Positions 18,604 to 32,693 of a stretch of 42,478 bases of DNA are shown here, one piece after another (position 1 is the first letter of the stretch; each line of letters starts with the position of its first letter). The position numbers and the translations under genes are program-made. Source of the stretch: Acanthamoeba lenticulata (Eukaryota > Discosea > Longamoebia > Acanthamoebidae); contig NAVB01000041.1 in assembly GCA_002179805.1 (NCBI GenBank), positions 1 to 42,478 of the forward strand, in the 5' to 3' direction. The notes below the pieces were generated by a model. It saw only the letters and a program-made list of their open reading frames with translations, ran no database searches and was not told the origin of the DNA.

Positions 18604-18764
18604 CTCAACCCCTCATGACTAAAGGCGATACCATTGTCGGCGTTTGGCCACGCTTCCGGCCGAAGTGCCCGCCAATCCGGTGTTTCCGTCTTTTTTCTGC
18701 AACACAGATTTCAAACAATTATACTTTTATAATCATTTTGCTAATTAAAATAACTTTTGTTTTT

Positions 18765-21627
<2,863 letters not shown>

Positions 21628-21715
21628 TCAACTCAACCCACCAGTTCCCGCCTTTTTGATTTGATTTACAACAAAGAAAATGAATTTTAAATCTTTTGTG
21701 TTCCGGAACTGGCCC

Positions 21716-22786
21716 TCAAGGCGCGCCGCAGCGATCGAGGGCGGCCTGGATGTGCTGTCGCAGCGCGTCGGGCATGCTCGGGTGCGGCGCAAACTCGAGC
21801 ACCTCGAGCTCGGCGCGGATGAGGGTCGTGAGCCGTCGATCGGTGACCAGCGTGAGGCGCCACTCGACCTCGAAGTAGCGCTCGGGGTCCTCCTCAGGTT
21901 CGGCCGACGAGCGCTCGCGTCGCGTGTGTGTCACCACAACCTCACCTTGGCCAACTTCCTCCACTTCTTCTTCTTCTTCTTGTTCCTCGCCACGACCGCG
22001 CTCAAAGTCGACAAGGATGCGCCAGGCGTCGGGGCCGTGCATGTCCTTGGTCATGACGCCCAGCTCACGCAAGAAGATCTTGATGCGGAAGGCCGGCGCA
22101 TAGATGGAACGCTGCTGCACGAGCTTGAAGAGGCCCATGAGGGGCTGGCAATCGTAGGCCTCGGAGTCCTTCAGCATCTGCACCAGGGCCAACTGACCGT
22201 CGGCTCCGTGCTCCTCCACAAACTCGGCGGTCATCGCGTCGAGCTGGTCGATGACGCGCGCCAGCCGCTGCTCCTCTTCATCTTCTTCTTCGCCCCCTTG
22301 TGCCTGTCGGCCCTCGCGAAGGTGCTGGAGGACCGACCGGGCGCTGCACATGATCACGTCGGCCAGTCGTTGCCGTCTGGTCTGGTGGTGGCTGCGCTCC
22401 TCGTCGCGATCCACAGCCGGCGCGCTGGAGAAGGCTGGCCCCCGCGCATCGGTGGACAGGTCGGGGAAGGCGCCACCCTCCTCGTGGGGGCGAGCTAGTG
22501 GCGCTCGGAAGGCAAGGCGCCGGGCCAGCCGCGGCAGATCGGCTGGAATGGGAAGTCTTCGTGGGTCCACACCCCACATCTGTTGCATTTCGTCAAAGAT
22601 GGACGGCAGATTGTTGATATCGATCGTTGAACCTGCTCGGCTCAAAGGGGCGGGGCGAGAGCGGGGCTGGCGGGGGGAAGATTGCCTCTGGCGTTGCTGG
22701 AAGGCGTAGTAGGCCACCACACAGGCCAGGGCCGTGGTCGCAGCTGCTGCGGCCACCCACCATCCCGAAGGTGCGTGCACGGTCAT
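21716..22786 (-). CDS. Unrecognised N-terminally membrane-anchored protein
   Basis: Uninterrupted 356-aa frame. A membrane segment (WWVAAAAATTALACVVAYYAF, with no charged residue in the core) lies at about 9-29, followed by a basic Arg/Gln/Pro/Ser stretch, suggesting a cytosol-facing body behind a signal anchor. Then come a helical region with an acidic insert (GGEEEDEEEQRLARV), a segment with LKDSEAYDCQPLMGLFKLV and KIFLRELGVMTKDMHGPD, another acidic run and a C-terminal region with YFEVEWRLTLVTD. I do not recognise a family. The coding composition and the intact frame between two well-defined genes support it as a real gene. Confidence 0.7.
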   Translation of the reverse strand: MTVHAPSGWWVAAAAATTALACVVAYYAFQQRQRQSSPRQPRSRPAPLSRAGSTIDINNLPSIFDEMQQMWGVDPRRLPIPADLPRLARRLAFRAPLARPHEEGGAFPDLSTDARGPAFSSAPAVDRDEERSHHQTRRQRLADVIMCSARSVLQHLREGRQAQGGEEEDEEEQRLARVIDQLDAMTAEFVEEHGADGQLALVQMLKDSEAYDCQPLMGLFKLVQQRSIYAPAFRIKIFLRELGVMTKDMHGPDAWRILVDFERGRGEEQEEEEEVEEVGQGEVVVTHTRRERSSAEPEEDPERYFEVEWRLTLVTDRRLTTLIRAELEVLEFAPHPSMPDALRQHIQAALDRCGAP

Positions 22787-22859
22787 GAGAAGGTTGACCT
22801 TGGTTTATTATTTTTATGTCTAGAGAATAAACGAAAACGGTCATATTCTTTTTTATTTT

Positions 22860-25800
22860 TTATTCTTGGGCAAACCCAGGAGACGCAGACACTTGGGGCT
22901 GCGAGGCTCGCCTCTTCTGGTGCTGTTGCCCTAACAATAGTGGTGGCTCGAACGGCCGCTGGAGGAGTTCCCGCTCCAGGCGCGCACGCGCCCGCTGGAG
23001 GCAACGCTCCAGGTTGGCCTTGGCCAGCGGCTTCCCGAGGAAGTCGGTCATCCCGACCTCGGCGCAGGCCTCCCGGTCGCTGTCGTACACGTTGGCCGTC
23101 ACTGCCACGATCTGCGGTCGCTTCACACCGCGCTTGGCTAAGCCGGCGGCGGGTCTCGTCGTTGTCGTCGATGGCAGCGATGAAGTTGACGTCGAAAAAG
23201 GAGATGATGATGATGATACTGTCGTTGCCGTTGCCGTCGTCGTCGACGACGGCGAGGACAGTGACGATCGGGAGAAGCGCGGGGTGGTGGGCGAAGGTGA
23301 GCGCGACGAGGTCAGATAGGCCGACGTGGCCAGCGGGAGCGAGGGCGAGAACGGCAGCAGCGGCGGTGCGGTCACCGTCGTGTCGAGTCCAGCGTCGACG
23401 CCGATGCCCCGCTCCTCCTCGTCGCACAGGTCCAAAATCACGCGCGTGGCCGCGAGCCCGTCCATCCGCGGCATCTGCAGGTCCATGAACTGCACACGAT
23501 CGGGACATCAGAAGTGCACTCACGCAGGTCTCTGGAGAGAGCAAGGCAGCTACGCACGATGAGATCGTATTTCTTGTGGCGGCGCCAGGCCTCGACCGCC
23601 TCGAGCCCGTCGTTGGCCACATCGGCCGCGTAGCCGAACCGCTTGAGCAGCTGCAGCAGCAGCTTCTGGTTGGTCTTGTTGTCCTCCACCACCAGGATGT
23701 GGCGCAGGACGTCGGACTGCTCGGCCTCCTTCTCCTCCTTCTTGAGGTTGTCCACCACCCAGCCGTCCGTGTTGTCGTTCTGGTGGTCGCCCGCATATGT
23801 ACAGGACCGGCGGTCGGACAAGAAGTCGTCGCCCGCGGCCGCGGCGATAAAATTGTCGGTGGGAAGAACCGAGGCGAAGGCACCCGACAACGACGGCGAC
23901 GTCAATGACGAGGCCGAGGGCGAGGCCGAAGCTGCAGCCGAGTGCGAAGAGGGCGGCGAAGGCTGCGTCGCAGCGCTCGTCGCCAAAGACACGAAGGTGG
24001 AGGAAGAAGGGGCGATGAAAGAGGACGAGGAAGAGGAGAAGGAGAAGGAGGGCCGGTCTCCTGACGAGCCCACCGTCCAGGCGGCCGACGGCGATGTCGG
24101 CGAGATGCCAGACGAGGAGGGCACAGGCAGGAGCGGATAGGCGGCGAGCATGGAGCGCGGCGAGAGCGGGGTCAAGGGCTGCGTCGGCGGATAGGGACCC
24201 GAGGCCGAGGAGTCGCCGTGCCGCGGCGACGCCGGCGGCGTCATGGTCAACGTGGTGGCCGTCGGCGTCGCGCCGGCCGGCGACATGAGGGACATCAGCG
24301 CGCGTGGGGACAGGGACGACTGAGGCGAAGTGTTCGACGACGAGGAAGAGGACGAGGAGGCCGAGTTGGCCGCGGCCGAGAGCGAAGCGAGGAAGGACGA
24401 GAGCGAAGAGAAGGCAAAGCGCGAAGACGGCGCCAACGAGGCCGAGAGGGACGGGATCGACGGGCGCCGCGTGTGGCTGCGCTGGCAGAGGATCGTGAAG
24501 TGGAACGAGGCGCCGCGGCGGCCACCTCTGGGGCTGACTTTGGGCGGCTCGGCGGCGGCGCCGGCCTCTGCCGGCTGTGCTGCGTTCTCGAGCCAGATGC
24601 GGCCGCCGAGCAGCTCGACCATCTGCTTGCAGATGGCGAGGCCGAGGCCCGTGCCGCCGTGCTGGCGTGCAAAGGAGGCGTCGCCCTGGGTGAAGGGCTG
24701 GAACAGACGCTCGACCACGCGCGACGGCACGCCTTCGCCAGTGTCGGTGACCGAGATGTGCAGCTCGTCCCACTCTCCACGAGGCGACTGGGTCACGACC
24801 GGCGCCTTTCGGGCCAGCTGCACCGCCAACATTCGGGCCGTGAGCGAAACCGAAAAGAATAGTCCTAATTAAAAAAGAACGAAAGCGAAGGGGACGTACG
24901 GGATACTCGTCTTCTGTTCGAGCCGGCGTGACGACGTCGACGCGCCGGGAGGACACGCGGACGATGATAGAACCGCCCGGCGGGGTGAACTTGCACGCGT
25001 TGGACAAGAGGTTGATGATCACCTGACGCAGCCGCACGCGGTCGGTGCGAATGGACGGCGGGCAGGAGCCCTGCAGCTCGAGCTCCATGTGGAGGCCCTT
25101 GGTCTGGGCCGGGTGCACGAAGGTGGCCAGGACCTCGCGCAGGCAGTCGACCAGCCGCACGTCCTCCATCACCAGATGCACCTTGCCGCGCTCCATCTTT
25201 ACCAAATCCAGGATATCGTCTGGAATGATCGGATAAATAAGAAGAAAAGTCAAACAACAAAATAATTCATAAAAAATAAGAATTATTAAAATAATATTTA
25301 AAATGAAAAGCAAAGGGGGTTTTGGGAAACGGACCGACGAGGGCGAGGAGGGTGTTGCCCGAGATTTCGAGAAGCTCGAGCCACTCGCGCTGGGTGTCGG
25401 ACAGCGGCGAGTCGAGCAGGAGGCCCGTCATCCCGATGATCGCGTTCAGCGGCGTGCGGAGCTCGTGGGACATGTTGGCCAAAAACTGGTTCTTGGAGAC
25501 GGCGGCGGCCTTGGCCAGCTCCATGGCGTGCTCCAGCTCGGCCTGGACGGTGATCCGCTCGACCAGCTCGCGCTCAAGCTTCTTGTTGGACTCTTGCAGC
25601 TCGAGCGTGCGCGCGTGGAGGTCCTTGAAGAGCATCGCGTTCTTGAGCGAGATGCCGATCTGCGACGAGATGACGGAGATGAGCCACATGCGGCTGCGGT
25701 TGAAGACGGACGACGTGGCCGAGTTCTCGAGGTAAAGAATGCCAAGCATCTCGGTGAGGTGCATGATGGGGAGGGCCAGCAGGGAGCGCGGCTGCGCGCT

Positions 25801-28800
25801 GCGGATGTAGGGGTCCGATGCGAAAGGTCCCCGCGCGGGGATGTCGTCGAGGAGGACGAGCTCGCTGGTGGCCTCGACAAAGTTGATGACCGCCATCGGC
25901 AGGCCGGCGTCGCGCGGGGCCAGGTCGTGGTGGAGCGAGATGGACAGGGGCGGACCGCCCGTCGTGGCGTCGTCTGCTCGCATCTGGGCCGAGGCCTGGA
26001 CCACCAGCCGGCCGCGGCCGTCGTCCGCCGTCGCCGCCCCGGAAGCGTCGCGGCGGGTGAGGAGCAGCACGCAGCGGTTGGCGCCGGTGTTCTCCATGAT
26101 ACCGCTCATGAGCTTGACGAGCAACTTGTCCTGCTCGATCTCGCTCAGCATGGCCTGCGCGCTCTTGACGATGGACATGAGGTCGAGGTAGTCGCCCGAC
26201 GGCATGACCGTGCTCGTGAACGCATCGCACGGGTTGACAAACGACGCCGTGCTGCCCGGCCTCGGCCCCGGCCCAAGCGCGAGTCCCGGCCCGAGCGGCC
26301 CGAGCGCCAGCCCTGGGTACGAGGCCACCGAGCCCTGCATCGACGACGCGCCGGAGGACTTGGGCAGCCGGTCCTGCAGTTGGGCCACCTTGACCACAGC
26401 GCCCCAGCGCACGTACAGGTAGTAGGCCTCCCGCAGGTAGTCGCCCGCCACCCGCTTCCGCTCTGCGCACGAGATCGAGTCAGCAAACCAGACGAGAACG
26501 AGGACGAGGAGGACGACGAGATGAGGGGGGGGAGTCGTACTGCGAAGAAAATAAAAGTCGGCGGCGAGCTCGCGGGCGAGGGCCTCCTCGTGGAGGAAGC
26601 CGCCCTCCTGGGCGCCCTCGATGGCCTCGTCAAAGAGGTCCATCGCGCGGCTGTGCTTGCCGCGCTGGACCATGCGGAGGGCCTCGACGAGCGCATACTT
26701 GTGCTGGTAGTTGGCCGGCGCGTGGTGGGCCCACTCCTTCATCCGCGCCTGGTTGCGGGCCACCTGGTCCAGGGCCTCGGCCCGCTGGGCGTCGGTCATG
26801 TCGGGCGTCGTCACGCCCGTGCTGCTGCTCGAGCGCTGAACCCGGTCGAGCAGGGCCAGCGACCAGTAGAACTTGTGCTGGGAGTTGATCATCATGCCCA
26901 CCACGCCCTGCACGTTCTGCTCGGCCAGCGCGAGGAGCTCGACGGCCCGCTCGGCGTCGCGTCGGTAGTACGCCAGCATGCCGTTGGCCAGGTAGTACGC
27001 AAACAGGAACATCTGGTTGTTGATCGTCAGCAACGAGCTCAGCACCTCGGCGTCGGTGATCGTCTTGCCCCTGCACCACGGCACGGACACCACGTCAGCG
27101 CCTGGATGTCAGCGCCTGGCGTGGCCTGTGGCCTGTGGTCAGGAGGACGGCGGGCTGAGTTCGGACCCAAAATCGTAGGCCTCTTCGACGGCCTCGTGGG
27201 ACAGCTTGAGGACCACGCGGCGCCAGATGTTGAGGTACGTGGCCTGGAGCTCCTGGTGGCGGCCCAGGAGGGCCTTGAGGTAGGCCGCCTGCGTGACGCC
27301 CACCACCTCGAGGGTCTCGCCACTGGCAATCAGATTATCGAGAAAATAAAACTGTTGTTGTTGTTGATGTCGTCACGCGAGAACACGTGAGAAAAAGGCT
27401 GCTCGATCATTAAGGGCGGGGTCGGGGGGTCGTGGTCTGCACGTACCGAGTTGTAGCCGGCCCATTCGAGGTCGCCCGTCTCGAGGGCCACGTGGATGGA
27501 GCGCTCCAGGTGGGGCAGCGTCTCCCTCAAGTGCGTCCGCCTGCGTCACATTTTGTGCGATTTTTGGAACGAAACTGTTAAAAAAAAATATGTCGGATCC
27601 AAAACAGAAGGAGAAAGGCGAGAGTCGTACCACACGTCGACGTGGGCGTAGAAGAGGCCGTACATCTTGGCCGTGAGCTCCACCGCCCGGTACTTCTCCA
27701 TGAGCCGCATCCCGATCCGGCCAGCCCGGTAGGCTTCATCGAGGTCGAACAGGAAGTAGGCCACCGCGTAGAGGCCGAACCCGAACGCCGCCAGGCCCGA
27801 CGTGCCGTGCTCTGTCGCCAGCACCACCATCGTGAACGCCACCCGCAGGTTCAGCGCCGGCTATTTTGTCCACCCGCCCCCGAGTTTAATGTCAGATTTT
27901 TTGTTTTTAAAGGTTTTAATATCTATTTTAAAAAATAATAAAAGCAATTTTTATTTTTGAAGATATTGCAATTTTGATTTTTCTTCAATGTTATAATTTT
28001 AAAAATAATTACATAACGAAATAACTTTTTTTAAAGAAAAGAATAATAATAAAAAAGAAAAGAGAAACTTACCTCGAGGACGTAAGTGGGGGCGCAGAGG
28101 TTCATGAGGATGCGCATGGCCGCCAGCATCGCCTCGTCCCGCATCTCGGCCAGGCCCTCACAGTAGTCCTCGTCGCTCAGTTGCAGCGTGGGCCGCTCGA
28201 CCACGAGCGGCACCCCAAGCATGTCCAGCGCCGCAAGGCCGATGTTCAGCGCCGGCCGCATCTGGTGCTGCTGGATGTGGAACTGCATCTGGATCTCGAA
28301 CACGGCCACCTTCTCGACGGGCGTCGCCGCGTGCCGCAGCATCGTGCGGCACAGCTGCTCGGCCTTGCCAAAGTCCGTGTTGAGGAACTGCGCCACGGTG
28401 GCCTCGAGGAACACCTCCATCGTCAGCGTCCGTCGCTCCGCCTGCCAGCACTCGGCCTCGTTGTTGTCGACATCATTTTCGCCGCTGCCGGTGTCGACAG
28501 TGGCGCCGAGGAGGTGGATGGCGAGGTCGAGGTACTTGACGGCGGCCTGGTAGGCCATCGACGCGCGGGCCTTCTTGCCCGCGGCAAAGTTGAGCCGCGC
28601 CACCACCTGCCGCTCGACCGCCAGCGACATGGTCGGCGGGGCCATCAGGGGCGTGTAGACGCCGGTGGGCGCCATGTCGCCGTCCGATGGCGGGTTGACG
28701 CTGGTGGCGGCCGCCTTGGCCTCGCTTGGCGCGCGGAGCTTCCGGACGAGGGCGGTGGCCGCCGTCGGCGGCGTGGCGCTGTCGTCAGCAAACAAGAGGT

Positions 28801-31693
28801 CGACGCCGATGTTGATCTGGTTGACGATCATGAAGAGCTCATCGTCGATCTGGGCCTCGTTGCCGTCGGCGTGGGCCAGCAGCTGGCGCCCGATGTGCAG
28901 ATGGATGGCCGGCCGCTGGTCCTCGGGGATGAGCGAGTAGGCCGCCTGCTGCACGCGGTCGTGCAGGAACTTGTACGTGCGGCTGCCCAGCTCACTGTTG
29001 CTGATGCGCGGCGTGGTCATCTCGGCCGCGCCTGTTGCCGCCTCCGCCGTCTCGGCTGCGTCGCCGCCGGCCGGCGAGGCAAAGGCGCTGAAGCGGGAGG
29101 CGAGAAACTGGAGGAGGCCCGCGTGCAGGGGCTCGAGCAGCAGCTGTTCGGCCTGCTCGGGCGACGTGCCGATGGCCACGGCCAGGGTCGACAGCGAGAA
29201 GCGATCGCTGATGGCCGCGGCAAGCTGCAGGACCTGCTGGGCCTCGTTGCTTAGCCGCTGAATCTGCCGCACCATCAGGTCGACCACGTTCTCGGTGACC
29301 GCCGCCCGCCGCAGTTCGTCCAGATCCCAGTCCCACCGGCCGCCTAGCCGACTCGCGTCGTCGTCGTGCCCGGCGCCGGGGACGTCGTCGTCATCATTGT
29401 CGGACGGCGGCTCGAGCAGGTCGTCAAAGGTGAAGTGGAGGAGGCCGTCGGCATAAAAGGACCGCAGGAGCTGGTTGATAAAGAACGGATTCCCGCTCGT
29501 CTTCTCCTCCAGCAGACTCGCCATCCCGCTCGCCCGCTCGCGCCCGCACCGCAGCGTGTCCTCCACCAGCGCCATCACGTGTTCCCGCTCCAGCGGCTTC
29601 ACCTCGATGTCGGTCAGCGGGACCTGGCTCTCGCCGACCAGCTGGCGCAGGGTGGCGCAGAGCGGGTGGGTGGCGTCGACCTCGTTGTCGCGGTAGGCGC
29701 CGATGAGCATGAAGTGCCGCAGCTCGGGGTCGGACGCGATCAGCTCGAGCAGCCTGAGCGACGCCACGTCGGCCCACTGCAGGTCGTCCACGAACATCAC
29801 CAGCGGCCCGATGTTGACCTTGCTGCTTCTGCTGTCGGCGGCGTTGCCGCAGAAGACGCGGACAAACTGCTGGAAGGTGCGGTTGAAGCGGTTCTGGGCC
29901 TCGCCCGGACCCAGCTCGGCCACGGGCGGCTGCGGCCCGATGACCACCTGCAGCTCCGGCAGCAGCTCGATCAGCAGCTGGCCGTTGGCCCCGACGGCCT
30001 CCTGGATCAGCTCGGCCCAGGCATTGACGGTCTCCTGGCCCTCGCCCAGGAGCTGCTCGATGAGGTCGCTGAAGGCGTGCGCCACGCTGGCCGTGCTCTT
30101 GCACAGCTGGTCAAACTTCCACGTGACGAAGTAGCCCTTGCGGCGCCGGCGGGCGTGGTCGCCGCCGCCGCCGTCGCCATTGTAGGCCACGGTCATGGCC
30201 TTGTGGACCTGGTTGACGATGGCCGACTTGCCGATGCCGCTGTAGCCGCGAACCATAACGGCCTCCACGGCCCCGTCGTACACGCGGGCGTAGGCGTTGA
30301 GCAGGCTGGACACCTCCTGGTCGCGCCCGTAGAGCTTGTGGCTCAGCGCGAAGCGGCTGTCCCGGTCCATCCGGCCGGCCTTGAATCGGGCCAGCTCGCG
30401 CCGCGCGGCCCGGGACCCGGCCTGGGCCAGGGCCAGCCGCGACTGCAGGAAGCGCAGGTCCATGAGCAGGCCCTCGGCGCTGTGGTAGCGCTCCTCGACG
30501 CTCTTGGCGAGCATCTTGTTGATCACGTCGACCACGCACTGCGGCGGCACCTCGGCGCCCCGGCCCTCGCGCGCGACGATCAGGTCGCACGGGTTGGGCG
30601 GGGGCTGGGCCAGGTGGCAGTGGATGTAGCCCAGCGGCTCGGACGCGACAAAGGGCTGTTGCTGCGTCAACAGCTCGAACAAGGTCACTCCGAGCGAGTA
30701 GAAATCTGTGTAATGGTGTTTTTTCACAATAAGAAAAAAATCAACGTTAAATACATAATAAATTGTAAAATAAGTAGTAACAACTTGTCACCCATAAATG
30801 TTATTAATATTATTAGCGACAAATAAAACTGTATCATAAGCTACTAGGTTACTTAAAAAAAAGTGTAGCCAAGGAGCAACAGGAAACCCAGAAATAGAGA
30901 GGAAGACGCCAACCTGTGCGATGATCAACGAGGCGGTTCATGCGGCCGGTTTGCTCGGGTGACATGTAGGCGAGCGTGCCCTCGAGGGCGCCCTCGCGCG
31001 AGAAGAGGTGGGCCGAGGGCCGCGTCGAGATTCCAAAGTCGATGAGCTGCACGCGGCCCGAGTGTGGGTTGTACTGAACGTTGTCGGGCTTGATGTCCTT
31101 GTGCACGATCCCGCGCTTGTGGAGCTCGCCCAGCACGCGGGCCAGCTCGATGGCCAGGCTCAGCATTTCATCGACCGGCATACGTCGCTCGTTTACGGTC
31201 TGGTCCACCATCGTCATCATCATCATCATCAGTTCCATCTGGTTGTATCAACTCAACACAAACGCCTCTCGCCAGTGAGCGCACCTGCCGTAGCGGCCGG
31301 CCATTTTCAAAGTCGGCCAGGACGAGGGCGAGCCCGCTGCCGAAGCTCTCCAGCTGAATGGCCTGCACAACGCCCTCAATCTGGAGGCCCTTGAGCACGG
31401 CGTACTCGTGGCGCAGGCCGGCCAGGTCGGCCGGTGTGGGTGTGTCAGATTTGACGGTCTTGAGGACAAACTTGCTCTGCCCCTTGACGGCACGATAAAT
31501 CTTTGTCCTTCGGCTCTCGTAGATGAGCTCTGTTACCTTGTAGTCCCCCACATCAAAGAGCGACCTCATGGCCCTGTGTGCAACAACAGCGACCCATGTT
31601 AAAGCGGCTGCAGGTGCAGCGGGCAAGGGGCGGATCAACGTACGACGGGGTTTCAGAGAAAGAAGCGCTCAGCCGACGACCGATGTGAGCCAT
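22860..31693 (-). CDS. Ser/Thr kinase - ATPase - GAF - hybrid histidine kinase, complete
   Basis: Twelve exons: 31693-31644, 31573-31285, 31199-30914, 30705-28073, 27860-27631, 27540-27447, 27351-27167, 27070-26541, 26462-25335, 25219-24900, 24817-23558 and 23489-22860. The sum is exactly 2545 codons (2544 aa). Domains: eukaryotic-type kinase (about 20-300; catalytic loop HKDIKPDN, DFG as LIDFGIS, YMSPEQ); AAA-type ATPase with Walker A GYSGIGKS (about 360) and Walker B VMFVDDLQWAD (about 510); helical region; GAF (about 1540-1700); H-box His about 1763 in NMSHELRTPLNAIIG; HATPase (LLSNACKFTPPGG, GGTGLGLAICK); receiver with phosphoacceptor Asp2338 in FMDLQMPRMDG and Lys about 2488 in FLGKP. 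This layout is known from fungal Mak2/Phk-type and bacterial signalling kinases. Odd points: long Ser-rich spacers, and a Ser/Thr-rich insert of about 90 residues inside the receiver. Likely a cytosolic stress sensor (inference). Confidence 0.93.
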
Positions 31694-32693
31694 GACGGTG
31701 CCCGACAAACCACAATCAACAGGATGCGGTTTGGCCGTCGACGCTTCAATTCCCCCTTGGCCACAGAATCAGAGTGCTGGTGAGATGAGACAAAATGGAA
31801 ATGAGAGGAAGATGAGCGAGCAATCCATTTGGCAATCCATTGGGCAATCTATTCGTGCAAAGGAAAGAAAGTACTTAGCCAAGGGCTTAGCCAAGGGAAC
31901 CTGCAGCTTGCCGCCCAGGAAGTATGTTGAAACAAACTCGTCGTCGCTCTGGGCCCGGCAACATACCACACGAGGCCGTAGCGTTACATAAAGACATTCT
32001 TGGGAGTCTTTCGTAACTGCGGTGTGCCCCTCCAAACGGCCCCTATTTGTGGCTGTGCCTTTGCCTGTCCGCCGGCAATCGAAGACCTCTTTTGGTCTTG
32101 CGTCGCTGCGCACGAAAGAAAAAGGAACGCCAAGCCCGATCTGAACTTGACCCGATCGCGACACTACGTGGCCAGTTTTTCCTCTTGCTCTCGTCTTTCG
32201 CCCAGTTCGTAAAGGACCTGTGGTGTCAACTTTCAGTCTTGCTCAGCGTCTAGTCCTCTCCGTTTGGCAAATGTGTGAAGATACGTGCTCAGTAGGAGCA
32301 GGTTCAGTGGGACAAGCAACCTAGGTCCGTTTCAAGCTTGATGAGCAGCAGCCAAAGAGAGGAAGCCTTTTTGTTGTGGGCATGCTTTGCATTCCTCCCG
32401 GCCGGCCGTTGGTCCTTGTGGCGCGAAAGCAAAAGACAACACACAACAAAAAACCTCAACTGCGTCGTCGTTTTTGGGTTGGCGCCAAGATAAACGACCA
32501 ACTCACAACCCAAGGGCCCGCGTCATTGTGTGAGCCACGACACGACCACGTTAGATCGGAGGAGAGCGACCTGGCCGGAGAGACGAGAGTGAACGCGCCC
32601 CGGAGGAGGAATCGACGACCGCTACGACGACTTCAACGACCGAGAACGACCGAGGACTGAGCCGATAGATTGCAGCAACAACACAACTCAACG
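31694..32693. other. Divergent promoter region between the kinase and NuSAP-like genes
   Basis: About 1 kb without a recognised gene. It has short imperfect direct repeats (CAATCCAT/CAATCTAT near 31825-31855 and TTAGCCAAGGG twice near 31877-31897). Small open frames on both strands lack recognisable motifs. It probably holds two divergent promoters and 5' UTRs. Confidence 0.5.

Noticed and set aside
25303..27390. Long plus-strand frame (about 695 codons) opposite the large kinase gene
   Set aside because: Arg/Asp/Gly/His-rich antisense shadow. The minus strand encodes aligned GAF and HisKA domains with matching splice phases.
29366..30826. Long plus-strand frame opposite the ATPase part of the kinase gene
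   Set aside because: Antisense shadow of a Walker-motif-containing minus-strand exon.
31820..31900. Short direct repeats (CAATCCAT..., TTAGCCAAGGG...) as an operator or array
   Set aside because: Two imperfect copies each with irregular spacing; not enough to call a regulatory array.
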